Source of the DNA: SHZI01 sp964384525
Lineage (GTDB): Bacteria > Pseudomonadota > Gammaproteobacteria > Steroidobacterales > GCA-2729495
DNA length: 14,190 bases
Direction of reading: 5' to 3'
Assembly (NCBI GenBank): GCA_964384525.1
Contig: CAYLKO010000065.1
Coordinates: 1-14,190 of the forward strand
The notes beneath the pieces were generated by a model, which was given only the letters and a program-made list of their open reading frames with translations, was not told where the DNA came from and did not search any database. Both the position numbers and the translations under genes were made by a program. Positions 1-7,430 of this stretch are shown piece after piece (position 1 is the first letter of the stretch; each line of letters opens with the position of its first letter).

Positions 1-54
1 GTTTTGGATGAAAATTACCCCGCCAAGTGGGTCAATTCTGGATGGACGTCAACA
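1..54. mobile_element. Probable terminus of an IS21-family insertion sequence (partial)
   Basis: The homology implied by the neighbouring gene stops at about position 54. Read outward from there on the minus strand the sequence begins TG (TGTTGACGTCC), the TG...CA type of end known for IS21-family elements. Inside it are two near copies of an 11-base motif, TTTTGGATGAA at 2-12 and TTCTGGATGGA at 36-46 (9 of 11 identical, 34 bp apart), in keeping with the multiple terminal repeats of IS21 elements. No transposase is visible because the window ends here. Assignment to the IS21 family rests on the end sequence and repeats only; another IS family is possible. Confidence 0.5.
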
Positions 55-179
55 GCCGTGGCAACATCCAGCTCGTTGGGCAACGGGCTTTCCCAGACTC
101 CGGAACCGCTGAGCACCGCCTCCAGCGCCTTGGCCAAGGTCCGGCCATCCCGGTTGTCGATGAGAACGGTATCGGCCAT
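15..179 (-). pseudogene. N-terminal fragment of a probable PLD-type helicase, interrupted by an IS end
   Basis: The ATG at 179-177 lies 2 nt after the stop of the upstream methyltransferase gene (TGA-CG-ATG), so the two were almost certainly one operon with coupled translation. The frame encodes 54 residues. The first ~41 (starting MADTVLIDNRDG and running to NELDVATA) read like the N-terminus of large bacterial SF2 helicases that begin with a phospholipase-D-like domain, where a phrase of the type LDVATAYF is usual. The last ~13 residues (VDVHPELTHLAG) are IS-derived, followed by a TAA. The family call is from recollection of this motif and from methylase context; only 41 native residues are present, so it is tentative. 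The rest of the gene, if it survives, would lie beyond the left edge past the IS. Confidence 0.45.
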
Positions 180-181
180 CG

Positions 182-3100
182 TCAGTGGGCCTTTTTCTTC
201 GCCCAGGTACGGTAGTACTTGATCGTCGCATCAAGTTGCAGCTGGTAATCCCAACCTTCGTGGAAGGTTTCGAACAGGTGCCGAAGCTGGGGCTCCGAGA
301 GGCCGTAGAGGTGAGCAACGACTGCGTCGAGCTCGTGGATCATGTTGTTCTTCTCGACATCCTTCAGCGCCCCGACCTGAACACCGACGGCCTTGGCCCA
401 GGTTTCGAAGCGCTCATCAGGGCAGGCGAGTCTGCCCGCAAGCTCAACCACTCGTTGCCAACGGAGGTCGCTTCGAGGCGGACGTGGGATGGGGAAGGGA
501 TTTAAAACAAAGAAATTCAGGTGCGTCTCCACAAAGCGTCGCGAATACCAGTCCAGTGCCAATGAACTGAGAATGCCGAGCAGGAAGGCCTGATCTAATT
601 CGTCGCCCCGGGGCCAAAGCAGATACGGTCCCGTATTCACCACAAACACCTTCGGCGGCAACAGCGCTACCCGAATCGTACGGGAGTCCGTTGCCCGCGA
701 AACATCCCGAAACGCAATCCGCGCGGAATTGCACGGCAGCGTCTTTTCGTCGCGCAGGTGGGCCGCCGAAAACTCCGCGTGGGCGCTGTCGCCCCGGGAC
801 CGACCACTGCGCATCCGCTTCTGCAAGATCCATGGGCGGACGACCTTTGAGTCTGCCCAGGCATAGTAGCGGCCCGTATCCGGCGTCCAGAGATCAAAGC
901 TCTCATCCTTGAAGACCGGCCAGAAGCCTTTGGGGCATTTCTCAGACTCGAGGTCCATCAAGTCCTTCTGGTTGGTCGCGTGCAATTCAGTATCCGGCCG
1001 CGCCCGCCAGCCTTGGCCGTCGTTGAGATCCAGTCGCGGAGACTTGCGCAGCTGGGCAAAGACCTCCAGGGACTCCTCTGTCGGTAGGAGGGGCAGTGAG
1101 GCGGTGTCGTTCCAGGAAAGGACTTCCCCCGACGAGAAGTCTGCTGGCGGTTTGCCCGCGCCCACGTGGAAGGCCTCTAGCGACGCATAAGGGCCTTTGA
1201 GGTGAATGGTTTGTCCGGAGGACGCCCCCCGAGACATCGAAACTAGCCCAATTGTGTAGCGGTGCTCAGCTTCATCGAATACCCAGCCGGCTCGATTGAG
1301 CAACATGGTGAGACTGACGTCCCTAGCGTTCTGAAAGACGCTCACTCGGAAGTCGCTGGTGCCCTTCGCCGACAGCGCGCTTCTGGGCAAGACCACCCCC
1401 ACGCAACCACCCTCCGCCGCCGCGAGGGTCCAGAATCGCCAGCAGAATGCCTTGTAAAGGTCGGGGTCGCCCGTCCCCATGCCCGGAAAGGCGCCGCTGA
1501 CCAGCACTTTCCGCAGGCGCTCCATCTCATCGCGCTCGGCGGTGTACTGAGACACTAGGTCTGGTCTGCTTCTCCGCAGCTGTTCCTTCAGCCGCTCCTG
1601 CTCGCGCTGCGCGAGACTCCGTAGCCCGGGGAAATGCCTGGCCCAGAAGGCGTGTTCCTCCAGGGTCGCCTCCTGCCAGGGCGGATTGCCGATGATGACG
1701 TCAAACCCTGGGCGGGTCCGCAGGAAGACCTCCGGGAACGCGACCGGGAAATGCAGCGGATTCAGGCCATCCAGCGACTTGGCTGCCTGGCGGTGGGCGT
1801 TGCCGTCCGCAATCGTCTTGCGCTCCTGCTCCCACCGGTCGAACTGAAAGCGGATCTCGTCCTCGGCGACCGGCAAAGCGGTGATGATGTCGCAGAGCGC
1901 CCGGGTCGGGGCAATAGCCTCACCGGCCTCGGCCGCGGCGGCTCGGGCAGCCTCCACATCCTTCAGGCTGGCGTCGGCGAGAGTGGCCAGGCGCTTCAGC
2001 GGCTTTGCCGCCTGGCCGAGTAGTGACTCGGCATCGACAGTGAACATCTCGACTGTCCGGGTTTCCCGCGTGTCGCTGCCCGCTTCCAGGAACCTCGCCC
2101 GGATTTCGTGCACTGTCGCCACACCCACCAGCGAGTTGCCGACCACCAGGCCGTGGTCTAGCAGCGACAAAGGTAACCCCGGTACGAAGGTGTGGATCCA
2201 GATCGACAGCCGGGCAAGTTGTACGGCAAGGTCATTGATGTCCACGCCATAGATACAGCGGCAGGCAATCAGCCGCCGCAGCAGCTGGCCATCCTCGATC
2301 TGGGTCTGCTCCGCCAGCTCACCCAGCTGCTTCTCGGCCGCCGTCCGCAGCTGCGCGAGCTCCTTCATCACACCCGGCATGGCCCGGCGGCTCAGGTACT
2401 CGCCCATGCCCTTCTCGATCCGGTCAATGGCTGCGATCAGGAAGTGCCCGGAGCCCATGGCGATATCGGCAACGCGGAAATCGAAGAAGCTTTCGGCGGC
2501 ATCCGCGTCGTCCATCTTCTCGATACGGGCGAAGTGATCCTTCAGCGCAGGCTCCAGTGCCCGGTCCAGGAGGTGCTCTACGGCGAAGCTTTTGGTGAAG
2601 TAACTGCCGCTGGATTTCCTGGCGCCGGAACGGTCGTGGAGGTAGACCTCGCCCTCGGCAACGATGACCGGCTGCTTCTTCTTAGCTGGGACGTACGTGC
2701 CCTTGGCGTCGAGGGTCAGATTCGTGTCGGCTACCGACAGCTCCGATTCCAGCAGTCCCTCGTAGATCGTGCCGAACTCCCGGACCCCCAGGGAACGGAA
2801 GTCCACCGGGCCAAGGCTGTTCTCCGCCGTCTCGATCAGCAGCAGGCCCTTGAGCGCCGGTTCGAAGATCTCATTAGGCAGGCGGACCTTGGCCAGCTTC
2901 GCGCCAGCCGGTGACACGGCCGGATCGGTGGAAAACAGTCCGCCGTCGTAGGCGGGCACGCCCCACTCCGGATTACCCCCGGCCACGGCATCCCAGAGCT
3001 GCTCGACCTCGCGCCAGTGCGTCTCTCCCCGGGCAACTGTCGTGTTCCTGGCATCCGCGTCCGCCAGCTCCTGGGCCTTCTGCTTCAGTGAGCGCCGCCG

Positions 3101-4153
3101 GTAAGCCTCGTTGTGCTGGTAGGGCAGCAGGTCCCGGTCCTCGGCGTACGCAATGAACAGCAGCCGGAACAGAACGGTCAGCGCCATCTGGTACGTCAGG
3201 TGCAGTTCGTCGGCCGTGTAGCTGGTCACCTTGCGGGCAGCGCTGATGCCGGTGGCAAGGCGAGGCACCACTTCTTCGTAGATCCGGTCCCGGAGCCGTT
3301 CAGCCAGGTCCCCGGCGAAGCGCCGGGACGATTCCAACAGGTCCTCCAAGCTCCCCTGCGGCTTCAGGGCGTCAGCCGAGAACAGCAGCCAGAGGTAGGC
3401 CAGATGCTCGTCGCTCAGTAACGCCGGCTGGCACTCCACGAAGGTCTCGGTCCGGCCGCGGCGGCCAACGCCTACGCCGGTCTCTGTGGGATACAGGCGC
3501 AGGCGGTTGCCTTGGACGATGATCACCCACTGCAGGTTCTCCTGGTCCGCCTTGGCCAGGGCATAGGAGATCGGCGAGATGCTATTGAAGCGGGCCGTAC
3601 TCGCCTCGACGGACTCGCTTTGGGTCAGCAGTACCGCCAGTGCAGTTCGGCGATCACCGGCACGGAGCAGCTGCGTCAGGTTGTCCAGACGCTCCATCGA
3701 GAACCCCAGAGACTTGAGCAGGTCATTGCCCTGCTGGCCGGCTGTTCGCCTGGCGCGGGCGCTGGCATCCGGCCAGTCCTGACGCTGGGGGGCACCCTGC
3801 TCCAGCTCGTGGAGCGCCAACAGGCCCTCGTTGCGGATGCCCGGGATCCTGGTGGCCAGGGACGGCAAGGCTTGCGCTAGGAACCGGAGGGCGGCGTGGC
3901 GGTCGGGTTGCTGGAGGGCCTCGCGGCAGAGGCGTTCGGCCTGGCCGCGGTTCAGGTCCGCATGGACGGGCGGCTTCTCGCCGGTGGCGCCGCAGAGGGC
4001 GGCGTGGTCACCGTAGACCGCCACCACAAGCACAGGGGTTGCCCGGCGGGCGCGGCGGGTCTCCCAGGCCGCATGCAGGACTCCATCCGGCGGCTGGGCG
4101 GCGGCCTCGGCCACGGCGATCTCGAGCCCCTGCTGCCCTGGGCCGACGTGCAA
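182..4153 (-). CDS. Large Eco57I-type adenine-N6 DNA methyltransferase (restriction or phage-defence type)
   Basis: This 1323-residue protein should transfer methyl groups from S-adenosylmethionine to adenine in DNA. SAM-binding motif I is DIAMGSGHFL (about residues 563-572), a second conserved block is YGVDINDLAVQLARLSIWI (about 635-655), and catalytic motif IV is NPPW within FDVIIGNPPW (823-826). AYDGGLF, seen upstream of the catalytic domain in large defence methylases (PglX, DrmMI, type IIG), is also present. The C-terminal ~350 residues look like a target-recognition region. I see no clear nuclease motif in the N-terminal part, so it may be a stand-alone methylase working with the helicase encoded 2 nt downstream. 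The first possible bacterial start is TTG at 4153; the frame stays open further upstream without ATG, GTG or TTG, so a CTG start (for example at about 4190) is possible. The gene is intact. DISARM-, BREX- or type IIG-like assignment cannot be decided from this window. Confidence 0.85.
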   Translation of the reverse strand: MHVGPGQQGLEIAVAEAAAQPPDGVLHAAWETRRARRATPVLVVAVYGDHAALCGATGEKPPVHADLNRGQAERLCREALQQPDRHAALRFLAQALPSLATRIPGIRNEGLLALHELEQGAPQRQDWPDASARARRTAGQQGNDLLKSLGFSMERLDNLTQLLRAGDRRTALAVLLTQSESVEASTARFNSISPISYALAKADQENLQWVIIVQGNRLRLYPTETGVGVGRRGRTETFVECQPALLSDEHLAYLWLLFSADALKPQGSLEDLLESSRRFAGDLAERLRDRIYEEVVPRLATGISAARKVTSYTADELHLTYQMALTVLFRLLFIAYAEDRDLLPYQHNEAYRRRSLKQKAQELADADARNTTVARGETHWREVEQLWDAVAGGNPEWGVPAYDGGLFSTDPAVSPAGAKLAKVRLPNEIFEPALKGLLLIETAENSLGPVDFRSLGVREFGTIYEGLLESELSVADTNLTLDAKGTYVPAKKKQPVIVAEGEVYLHDRSGARKSSGSYFTKSFAVEHLLDRALEPALKDHFARIEKMDDADAAESFFDFRVADIAMGSGHFLIAAIDRIEKGMGEYLSRRAMPGVMKELAQLRTAAEKQLGELAEQTQIEDGQLLRRLIACRCIYGVDINDLAVQLARLSIWIHTFVPGLPLSLLDHGLVVGNSLVGVATVHEIRARFLEAGSDTRETRTVEMFTVDAESLLGQAAKPLKRLATLADASLKDVEAARAAAAEAGEAIAPTRALCDIITALPVAEDEIRFQFDRWEQERKTIADGNAHRQAAKSLDGLNPLHFPVAFPEVFLRTRPGFDVIIGNPPWQEATLEEHAFWARHFPGLRSLAQREQERLKEQLRRSRPDLVSQYTAERDEMERLRKVLVSGAFPGMGTGDPDLYKAFCWRFWTLAAAEGGCVGVVLPRSALSAKGTSDFRVSVFQNARDVSLTMLLNRAGWVFDEAEHRYTIGLVSMSRGASSGQTIHLKGPYASLEAFHVGAGKPPADFSSGEVLSWNDTASLPLLPTEESLEVFAQLRKSPRLDLNDGQGWRARPDTELHATNQKDLMDLESEKCPKGFWPVFKDESFDLWTPDTGRYYAWADSKVVRPWILQKRMRSGRSRGDSAHAEFSAAHLRDEKTLPCNSARIAFRDVSRATDSRTIRVALLPPKVFVVNTGPYLLWPRGDELDQAFLLGILSSLALDWYSRRFVETHLNFFVLNPFPIPRPPRSDLRWQRVVELAGRLACPDERFETWAKAVGVQVGALKDVEKNNMIHELDAVVAHLYGLSEPQLRHLFETFHEGWDYQLQLDATIKYYRTWAKKKAH

Positions 4154-4253
4154 GGCGACAGGTGTGATGCCAACAACCCCAGCTAGCGCCAGCGGACGTG
4201 GGGACGCTTCGGGCAGGAATTTCGGGGTCGGGGTGCTAACGACGTTCTCCCTG

Positions 4254-4268
4254 GGACGGAGCCCGTCC
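4254..4268. promoter_or_regulatory. Short inverted repeat, possible operator of the methyltransferase operon
   Basis: GGACGG (4254-4259) and CCGTCC (4263-4268) form a perfect 6-bp inverted repeat with a 3-nt centre. It lies just downstream of the predicted start point of minus-strand transcription in the divergent region, where a repressor could bind. A 6-bp repeat in GC-rich DNA can arise by chance. Confidence 0.25.
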
Positions 4269-4279
4269 TCACATTTCTC

Positions 4280-4308
4280 TTTATTCCATGCAGATTGCCG
4301 GGGTGCAA
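4280..4308 (-). promoter_or_regulatory. Candidate promoter of the methyltransferase operon
   Basis: On the minus strand TTGCAC (4308-4303) and AATAAA (4285-4280) are separated by exactly 17 nt, giving a plausible sigma70 pair (3 of 6 and 4 of 6 consensus matches). Transcription would start near 4273, about 120 nt before the TTG start. Matches are modest, so this is a suggestion only. Confidence 0.3.
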
Positions 4309-4388
4309 GACCGGTGGCAATGCCCGAGCCTTCCCTATCCGCTATGCTGGCAGCAGAATCACAATCCGGAACGGTAAGCTGGCCACAG

Positions 4389-5129
4389 ATGAATCCGGCG
4401 CCAAACTACAAGAACCCCCCTGTAGTCGAAGCTCTGTGTGAGCTGTTCTTTGAGCCTCGCGACTGGGACGACACGGTTCCTGGGGCGTTCTATGGACGCA
4501 TCCAGGAGCAGTTCACCATCAAGGAGCAGCTCAGTGGGAGCGAGGCGGAGATCAACATGGGTCCCGGCCAGGCAACCACGGTAGGTGTCCGGCCACTGCC
4601 TCCACGGATGAGATTTTTCACGCCGATGCGCGACCGCCTGATCCAGCTCGGTCCGAATCTACTGGTGGTGAACAAGCTGCAACCCTATACGAGCTTCGAG
4701 GACTGGGTGGGCACGCTTGAACAGGCACTGACCCACTATCAGGAGGTTGTGCCGGGTGCCTCCGTGACCCGCGTGGGCGTCCGGTACCTGAACAAAATCG
4801 CGGTACCCGGAGATCGCGTTGAACTGCAGGACTATTTTCGGGTGATTCCCGTCTTGCCAGAGTCCCTGGGGAAGGATCATGGTGCGTTCCTGCTTCGTCT
4901 GGAGCTGCTGGTTCCTGAGAAGGACCACAGCCTGCTCCTCAGTTTCGCGACGTCGCCTCAGGAACAGCCGGGCAAAATGACTTTCCTGCTAGACTTCCAC
5001 GAGGCGTGGAAGCCGGGATCGCCCCAGCCTGTGGACCAGGTCGTAGCCCACGTCAGGCTGGCACACGACCATATACAAGCCGCGTTTGAGCGGAACATCA
5101 CTGACGAGCTGCGACTGTTGTTTCAATAG
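4389..5129 (+). CDS. TIGR04255-family protein of unknown function
   Basis: The 246-residue product begins with the signature of the sporadically distributed TIGR04255 family, YKNPPVVEALCEL (residues 6-18), followed by a PxD/PG-type segment (DWDDTVPGAFYGRIQEQF) typical of the family near the N-terminus. The length fits the roughly 250-270 residues usual for it. No catalytic motif, signal peptide or membrane segment is visible, so a soluble cytoplasmic protein is expected; its function is not known to me. I chose the ATG at 4389 because homology starts there; the frame is open back to 4164 but that part is Ser/Gly-rich and unlike the family. A ribosome site is weak (GGTAAG about 10 nt upstream). 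The next gene starts 9 nt after its stop, making it first in a three-gene operon that ends with a PIN ribonuclease and is divergent from the methyltransferase. Confidence 0.75.
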   Translation: MNPAPNYKNPPVVEALCELFFEPRDWDDTVPGAFYGRIQEQFTIKEQLSGSEAEINMGPGQATTVGVRPLPPRMRFFTPMRDRLIQLGPNLLVVNKLQPYTSFEDWVGTLEQALTHYQEVVPGASVTRVGVRYLNKIAVPGDRVELQDYFRVIPVLPESLGKDHGAFLLRLELLVPEKDHSLLLSFATSPQEQPGKMTFLLDFHEAWKPGSPQPVDQVVAHVRLAHDHIQAAFERNITDELRLLFQ

Positions 5130-5138
5130 GTCACACCG

Positions 5139-5393
5139 ATGCTCGACTACATCGACAATATCGACGCACCGTACGCCTACGTGGAGTCATGTGAGGCGAT
5201 CCGCGATGCCCAGCGGCTGCTGGCCGGGCCGGGTCCCTATGCCTACCTTCTGACGAAGACGGACCGGGTTATGTCAGCCGGCAAGGGCCATTCAATCCTG
5301 CAGCTCAGGGGCCTTGGCCGCGACGTCTGGGCTGGCGTTTCTGCAGAAACCTACATTCGGGCGCTGCGCAATGAATGGCCATCTGGCGAGTGA
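5139..5393 (+). CDS. Small conserved-looking protein of unknown function (84 aa)
   Basis: I do not recognise this gene. It starts 9 nt after the TIGR04255 gene, with AGG 8 nt before its ATG, and its end overlaps the start of the PIN gene by 23 nt, so all three are probably co-translated. The protein is soluble and compact, with an N-terminal acidic part (MLDYIDNIDAPYAYVESCE) and a glycine- and basic-rich middle (KTDRVMSAGKGHSILQLRGLGRD) ending in a probable helix. The normal codon texture and tight spacing on both sides argue it is real. Its place just before a PIN-domain gene is where antitoxins often sit, but it shows no AbrB, ribbon-helix-helix or Phd/YefM features that I can see. An antitoxin role is therefore inference from position only. 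Confidence 0.65.
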   Translation: MLDYIDNIDAPYAYVESCEAIRDAQRLLAGPGPYAYLLTKTDRVMSAGKGHSILQLRGLGRDVWAGVSAETYIRALRNEWPSGE

Positions 5394-5838
5394 GCTGAGA
5401 GGCGCGGCTCGGGTCCTTCTCGATACCAACGTCTTCATCTACTACCTCCAGCAGGAGCCACGGTTCGAGCCGTGCGTCGCGCCTGTTTTCGAGATGATTG
5501 CCCGGGGGGAGATCAAGGTATTCACGTCAGTCATCACGCTTCTCGAGGTCCTGGTAAAGCCAATTCAGATGAGGCGGCAGGATCTGGCAACCCAGTACGC
5601 GGAGATTCTGAGCCAGTCACCGAATATTTCACTAATCCCGGTTGATGAGGCCATTGCACGCCGGGGCGGTGAGATACGGGCGACAATGACCGGATCCATC
5701 AAGACGCCGGACGCCATTCAGCTCGCGACTGCCGAGGCAGCCGGGGTGTCGTTCGTGATAACCAACGACCGGGATATGCGGGCCTTTACCGGAGCACGCG
5801 TCTTGCTGCTACAAGATTACGTCGGTGGCCACGCCTGA
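5371..5838 (+). CDS. PIN-domain ribonuclease (VapC-like toxin candidate)
   Basis: The 155-residue product is a complete PIN domain, a Mg2+-dependent ribonuclease fold used by VapC toxins to cut RNA. The expected acidic residues are all present: Asp18 in VLLDTNVFIYYL, Glu59 in TSVITLLEVLVKP, Asp114 in KTPDAIQLATA and Asp133/Asp135 in FVITNDRDM. I placed the start at ATG 5371, overlapping the preceding 84-residue gene by 23 nt, because residues before it in the open frame do not resemble a PIN N-terminus. The leader of about 12 residues before the first beta strand is slightly long. Being co-encoded with two upstream proteins rather than one classical antitoxin suggests a different kind of toxin or defence cassette. 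It converges on the integrase remnant. Family assignment is firm; substrate is unknown. Confidence 0.85.
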   Translation: MNGHLASELRGAARVLLDTNVFIYYLQQEPRFEPCVAPVFEMIARGEIKVFTSVITLLEVLVKPIQMRRQDLATQYAEILSQSPNISLIPVDEAIARRGGEIRATMTGSIKTPDAIQLATAEAAGVSFVITNDRDMRAFTGARVLLLQDYVGGHA

Positions 5839-5870
5839 TCTGGCGATCACTGGCGGCACGACCGATTTCC

Positions 5871-7098
5871 TCAAGCCACCCTAGCCACCCCAATCCCCAC
5901 CACCTCCGTCCCCTTCTCAACCCATCCAGATAATCCGCCCACGCCTGCATCATCTTCCGCCGCTCGGGCAGGTAATCCGCATAGTTGTACGCCGCCCGCA
6001 CCTGGTCGCGCTCCGAGTGCGCCAGCTGCCGCTCGATCGCATCCCGGTTCCACCCCTGCTCGTTCAGCAGGGTGCACGCCATGCTGCGGAACCCGTGCCC
6101 GGTCATCTCGTCCCGGCCGTAGCCCAGCCGGCGCAGTGCCGCGTTCACGGTGTTCTCGCTCATCGGCCGCTTCCGTGTGCGGACACCGGGGAAGACATAG
6201 CCCCACCGGCTGCTCACCGGGTGCAGTTCCCGCAGCACGGCGACCGCTTGCCGGGCGAGCAGCACGATGTGGGTCGCCTTCATCTTCATCCGCTCGGCGG
6301 GGATCCGCCATTCCTCGTTGTCCAGTCGAACTCCTGCCAGACCGCCATGCGCAACTCGCCCGGCCGGACGAATGTGAGCGGTGCCAGTTGCGGTGCACAC
6401 TTCGTGATGAAACCGCCCGTGTAGCCGTCGATGGCCCGCATGAGCGCCCCCACCTGCTTCGGTTCCACGATGGTCGCGAAATGCTTCTCGTTGTACGGCG
6501 CCAGTGCGCCCCGCAGGTCCTGGGACAGGTCCCGCTCCGCCTGCCCGGTGGCAATCGCATAGCGCAGCACCTGACCGCAGTTCATCAGGCAGCGATACGC
6601 GGTTTCGATCACGCCACGATCCTCGATGCGACGCACCACCTGCAGCAGCTCGGTCGCCTTGATCTCGGCAATCGGGCGCTGGCCCAGCCAGGGGAAGATG
6701 TCGATCTCGATCCGGCGGATCACCTTGCTGCTGTGGGTCTTCTTCCAGACCGGCGACCACTTCTCGAACCACTCCCGGGCCACGGCCTCGAACGTGTTTT
6801 CCGTGCGGGCCACCCGCGCTGCCTTGGCCTCCCGCTTGGCCACGACCGGGTTGATGTAGTGCGCCAGCTGGCGCCGGGCGGCGTCCCGGCGCTCGCGAGC
6901 ATCCTTCAGGGTAATCTGCGGGTAGACGCCCACGGAGATGCGCTTCTCCTTGCCACCGAAGGTGTACTTGACCCGCCACCAGCGGTTGCCGGTGGGTGTC
7001 ACTTCCAGGTACAGCCCGAGGCCGTCGTGGATGCGAAAGGTCTTCTCACGGAGCCGCACGTTCCGGATCTGGGTATCGGTGAGCTTGTCGATGGCCAT
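5871..7098 (-). pseudogene. P4-type tyrosine integrase, broken by two frameshifts
   Basis: This gene would encode the site-specific recombinase that placed the island in tRNA-Phe. The ATG at 7098 is preceded by AGGAG with 9-nt spacing, which favours it over a TTG 9 nt upstream. In order: a DUF4102 arm-binding domain (KYTFGGKEKRISVGVYP), a core-binding domain, then the catalytic domain with Arg in FVRPGELR (about residue 245), HGFR, LAHSE and the tyrosine in AAYNYADYL. The frame shifts once at about 6321-6323, where EFDW should continue DNEEWRIPAERM; one base seems missing from a GG run. It shifts again at about 5910-5920, after WADYLDGL, where the natural tail KGTEVVGIGVARVA and a stop at 5871 lie in the next frame. 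Without the second repair, the reading runs to 5786 through the end of the PIN gene. All catalytic residues are present, so decay is recent or the indels are sequence errors. Confidence 0.85.
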
Positions 7099-7109
7099 GT
7101 GGGGCAACT

Positions 7110-7114
7110 CCTGG
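7110..7114 (-). promoter_or_regulatory. Ribosome binding site of the integrase gene
   Basis: On the minus strand, AGGAG lies in CAGGAGTTGCCCCACATG, about 9 nt before ATG at 7098. It supports that ATG over a TTG at 7107 that would sit directly against the site. Position is given to within a base or two. Confidence 0.5.
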
Positions 7115-7240
7115 GGATTGAAGCTGTGGAATCCAGTTGTTGCCCCCGAAATTGGGGCTGTTTGCGGCCTCAGGTCAACGTACTCAGGCGTACATCGCGA
7201 GACGACGACCGACAGGAACCGCTTCTGGAACAGTTGCTTA

Positions 7241-7280
7241 GGTGGACTTTGCCAGACCCGAACGGACCCGGTCAGACCTG
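7241..7280. repeat. Four 10-bp-phased direct repeats next to the tRNA-Phe attachment site
   Basis: The sequence carries GACTTT (7245), GACCCG (7255), GACCCG (7265) and GACCTG (7275), each exactly 10 bp apart, so one face of the helix shows the same GAC-pyrimidine motif on four successive turns. The array ends about 15 bp before the 3' end of tRNA-Phe, between the integrase start and the presumed crossover site. Such phased repeats suit cooperative binding by integrase arm domains or a recombination directionality factor. Binding is inferred, not shown. Confidence 0.5.
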
Positions 7281-7294
7281 CGTAAACAGGAGAT

Positions 7295-7370
<76 letters not shown>

Positions 7371-7390
7371 ATCCTGGGCGTCTGGCTTGG

Positions 7391-7423
7391 CCGCCGGGGT
7401 GCCACTGAAGGAGCACCCGGCGG
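7391..7423. other. GC-rich hairpin in the tRNA-Phe leader
   Basis: CCGCCGGGGTGC (7391-7402) pairs with GCACCCGGCGG (7413-7423) with one bulged G and a 10-nt loop. It lies between the stop of the carrier-TE gene and tRNA-Phe. There is no T-run on either strand after the stem, so it is not a clear rho-independent terminator. It would form right at the 5' end of the tRNA precursor if the predicted promoter is correct. Confidence 0.5.
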
Positions 7424-7430
7424 GCCGCGC

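Noticed and set aside
2192..2914. 240-codon open frame on the plus strand opposite the methyltransferase
   Set aside because: It overlaps the catalytic core of an intact methyltransferase and reads as an antisense shadow.
3850..3865. A 15-of-16 match to the 3' end of tRNA-Phe (TGGTGGCCAGGGACGG), which might be a second attachment site
   Set aside because: It lies within the intact methyltransferase reading frame, with no disruption and no tRNA remnant around it. GC-rich coding sequence makes chance the simpler explanation.
4164..4388. Upstream extension of the TIGR04255 protein by 75 residues
   Set aside because: The extension is Ser/Gly/Ala-rich with no family similarity, and would overlap the divergent promoter region; homology begins right after ATG 4389.
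5786..5870. Longer integrase C-terminus overlapping the PIN gene end
   Set aside because: The residues in this frame (RRGRRWWGLGW and onward) are unlike integrase tails, whereas another frame gives a natural ending at 5871.
7142..7158. GCCCC/GGGGC hairpin in the integrase leader as a terminator
   Set aside because: The stem is only 5 bp and there is no T-run on either strand.
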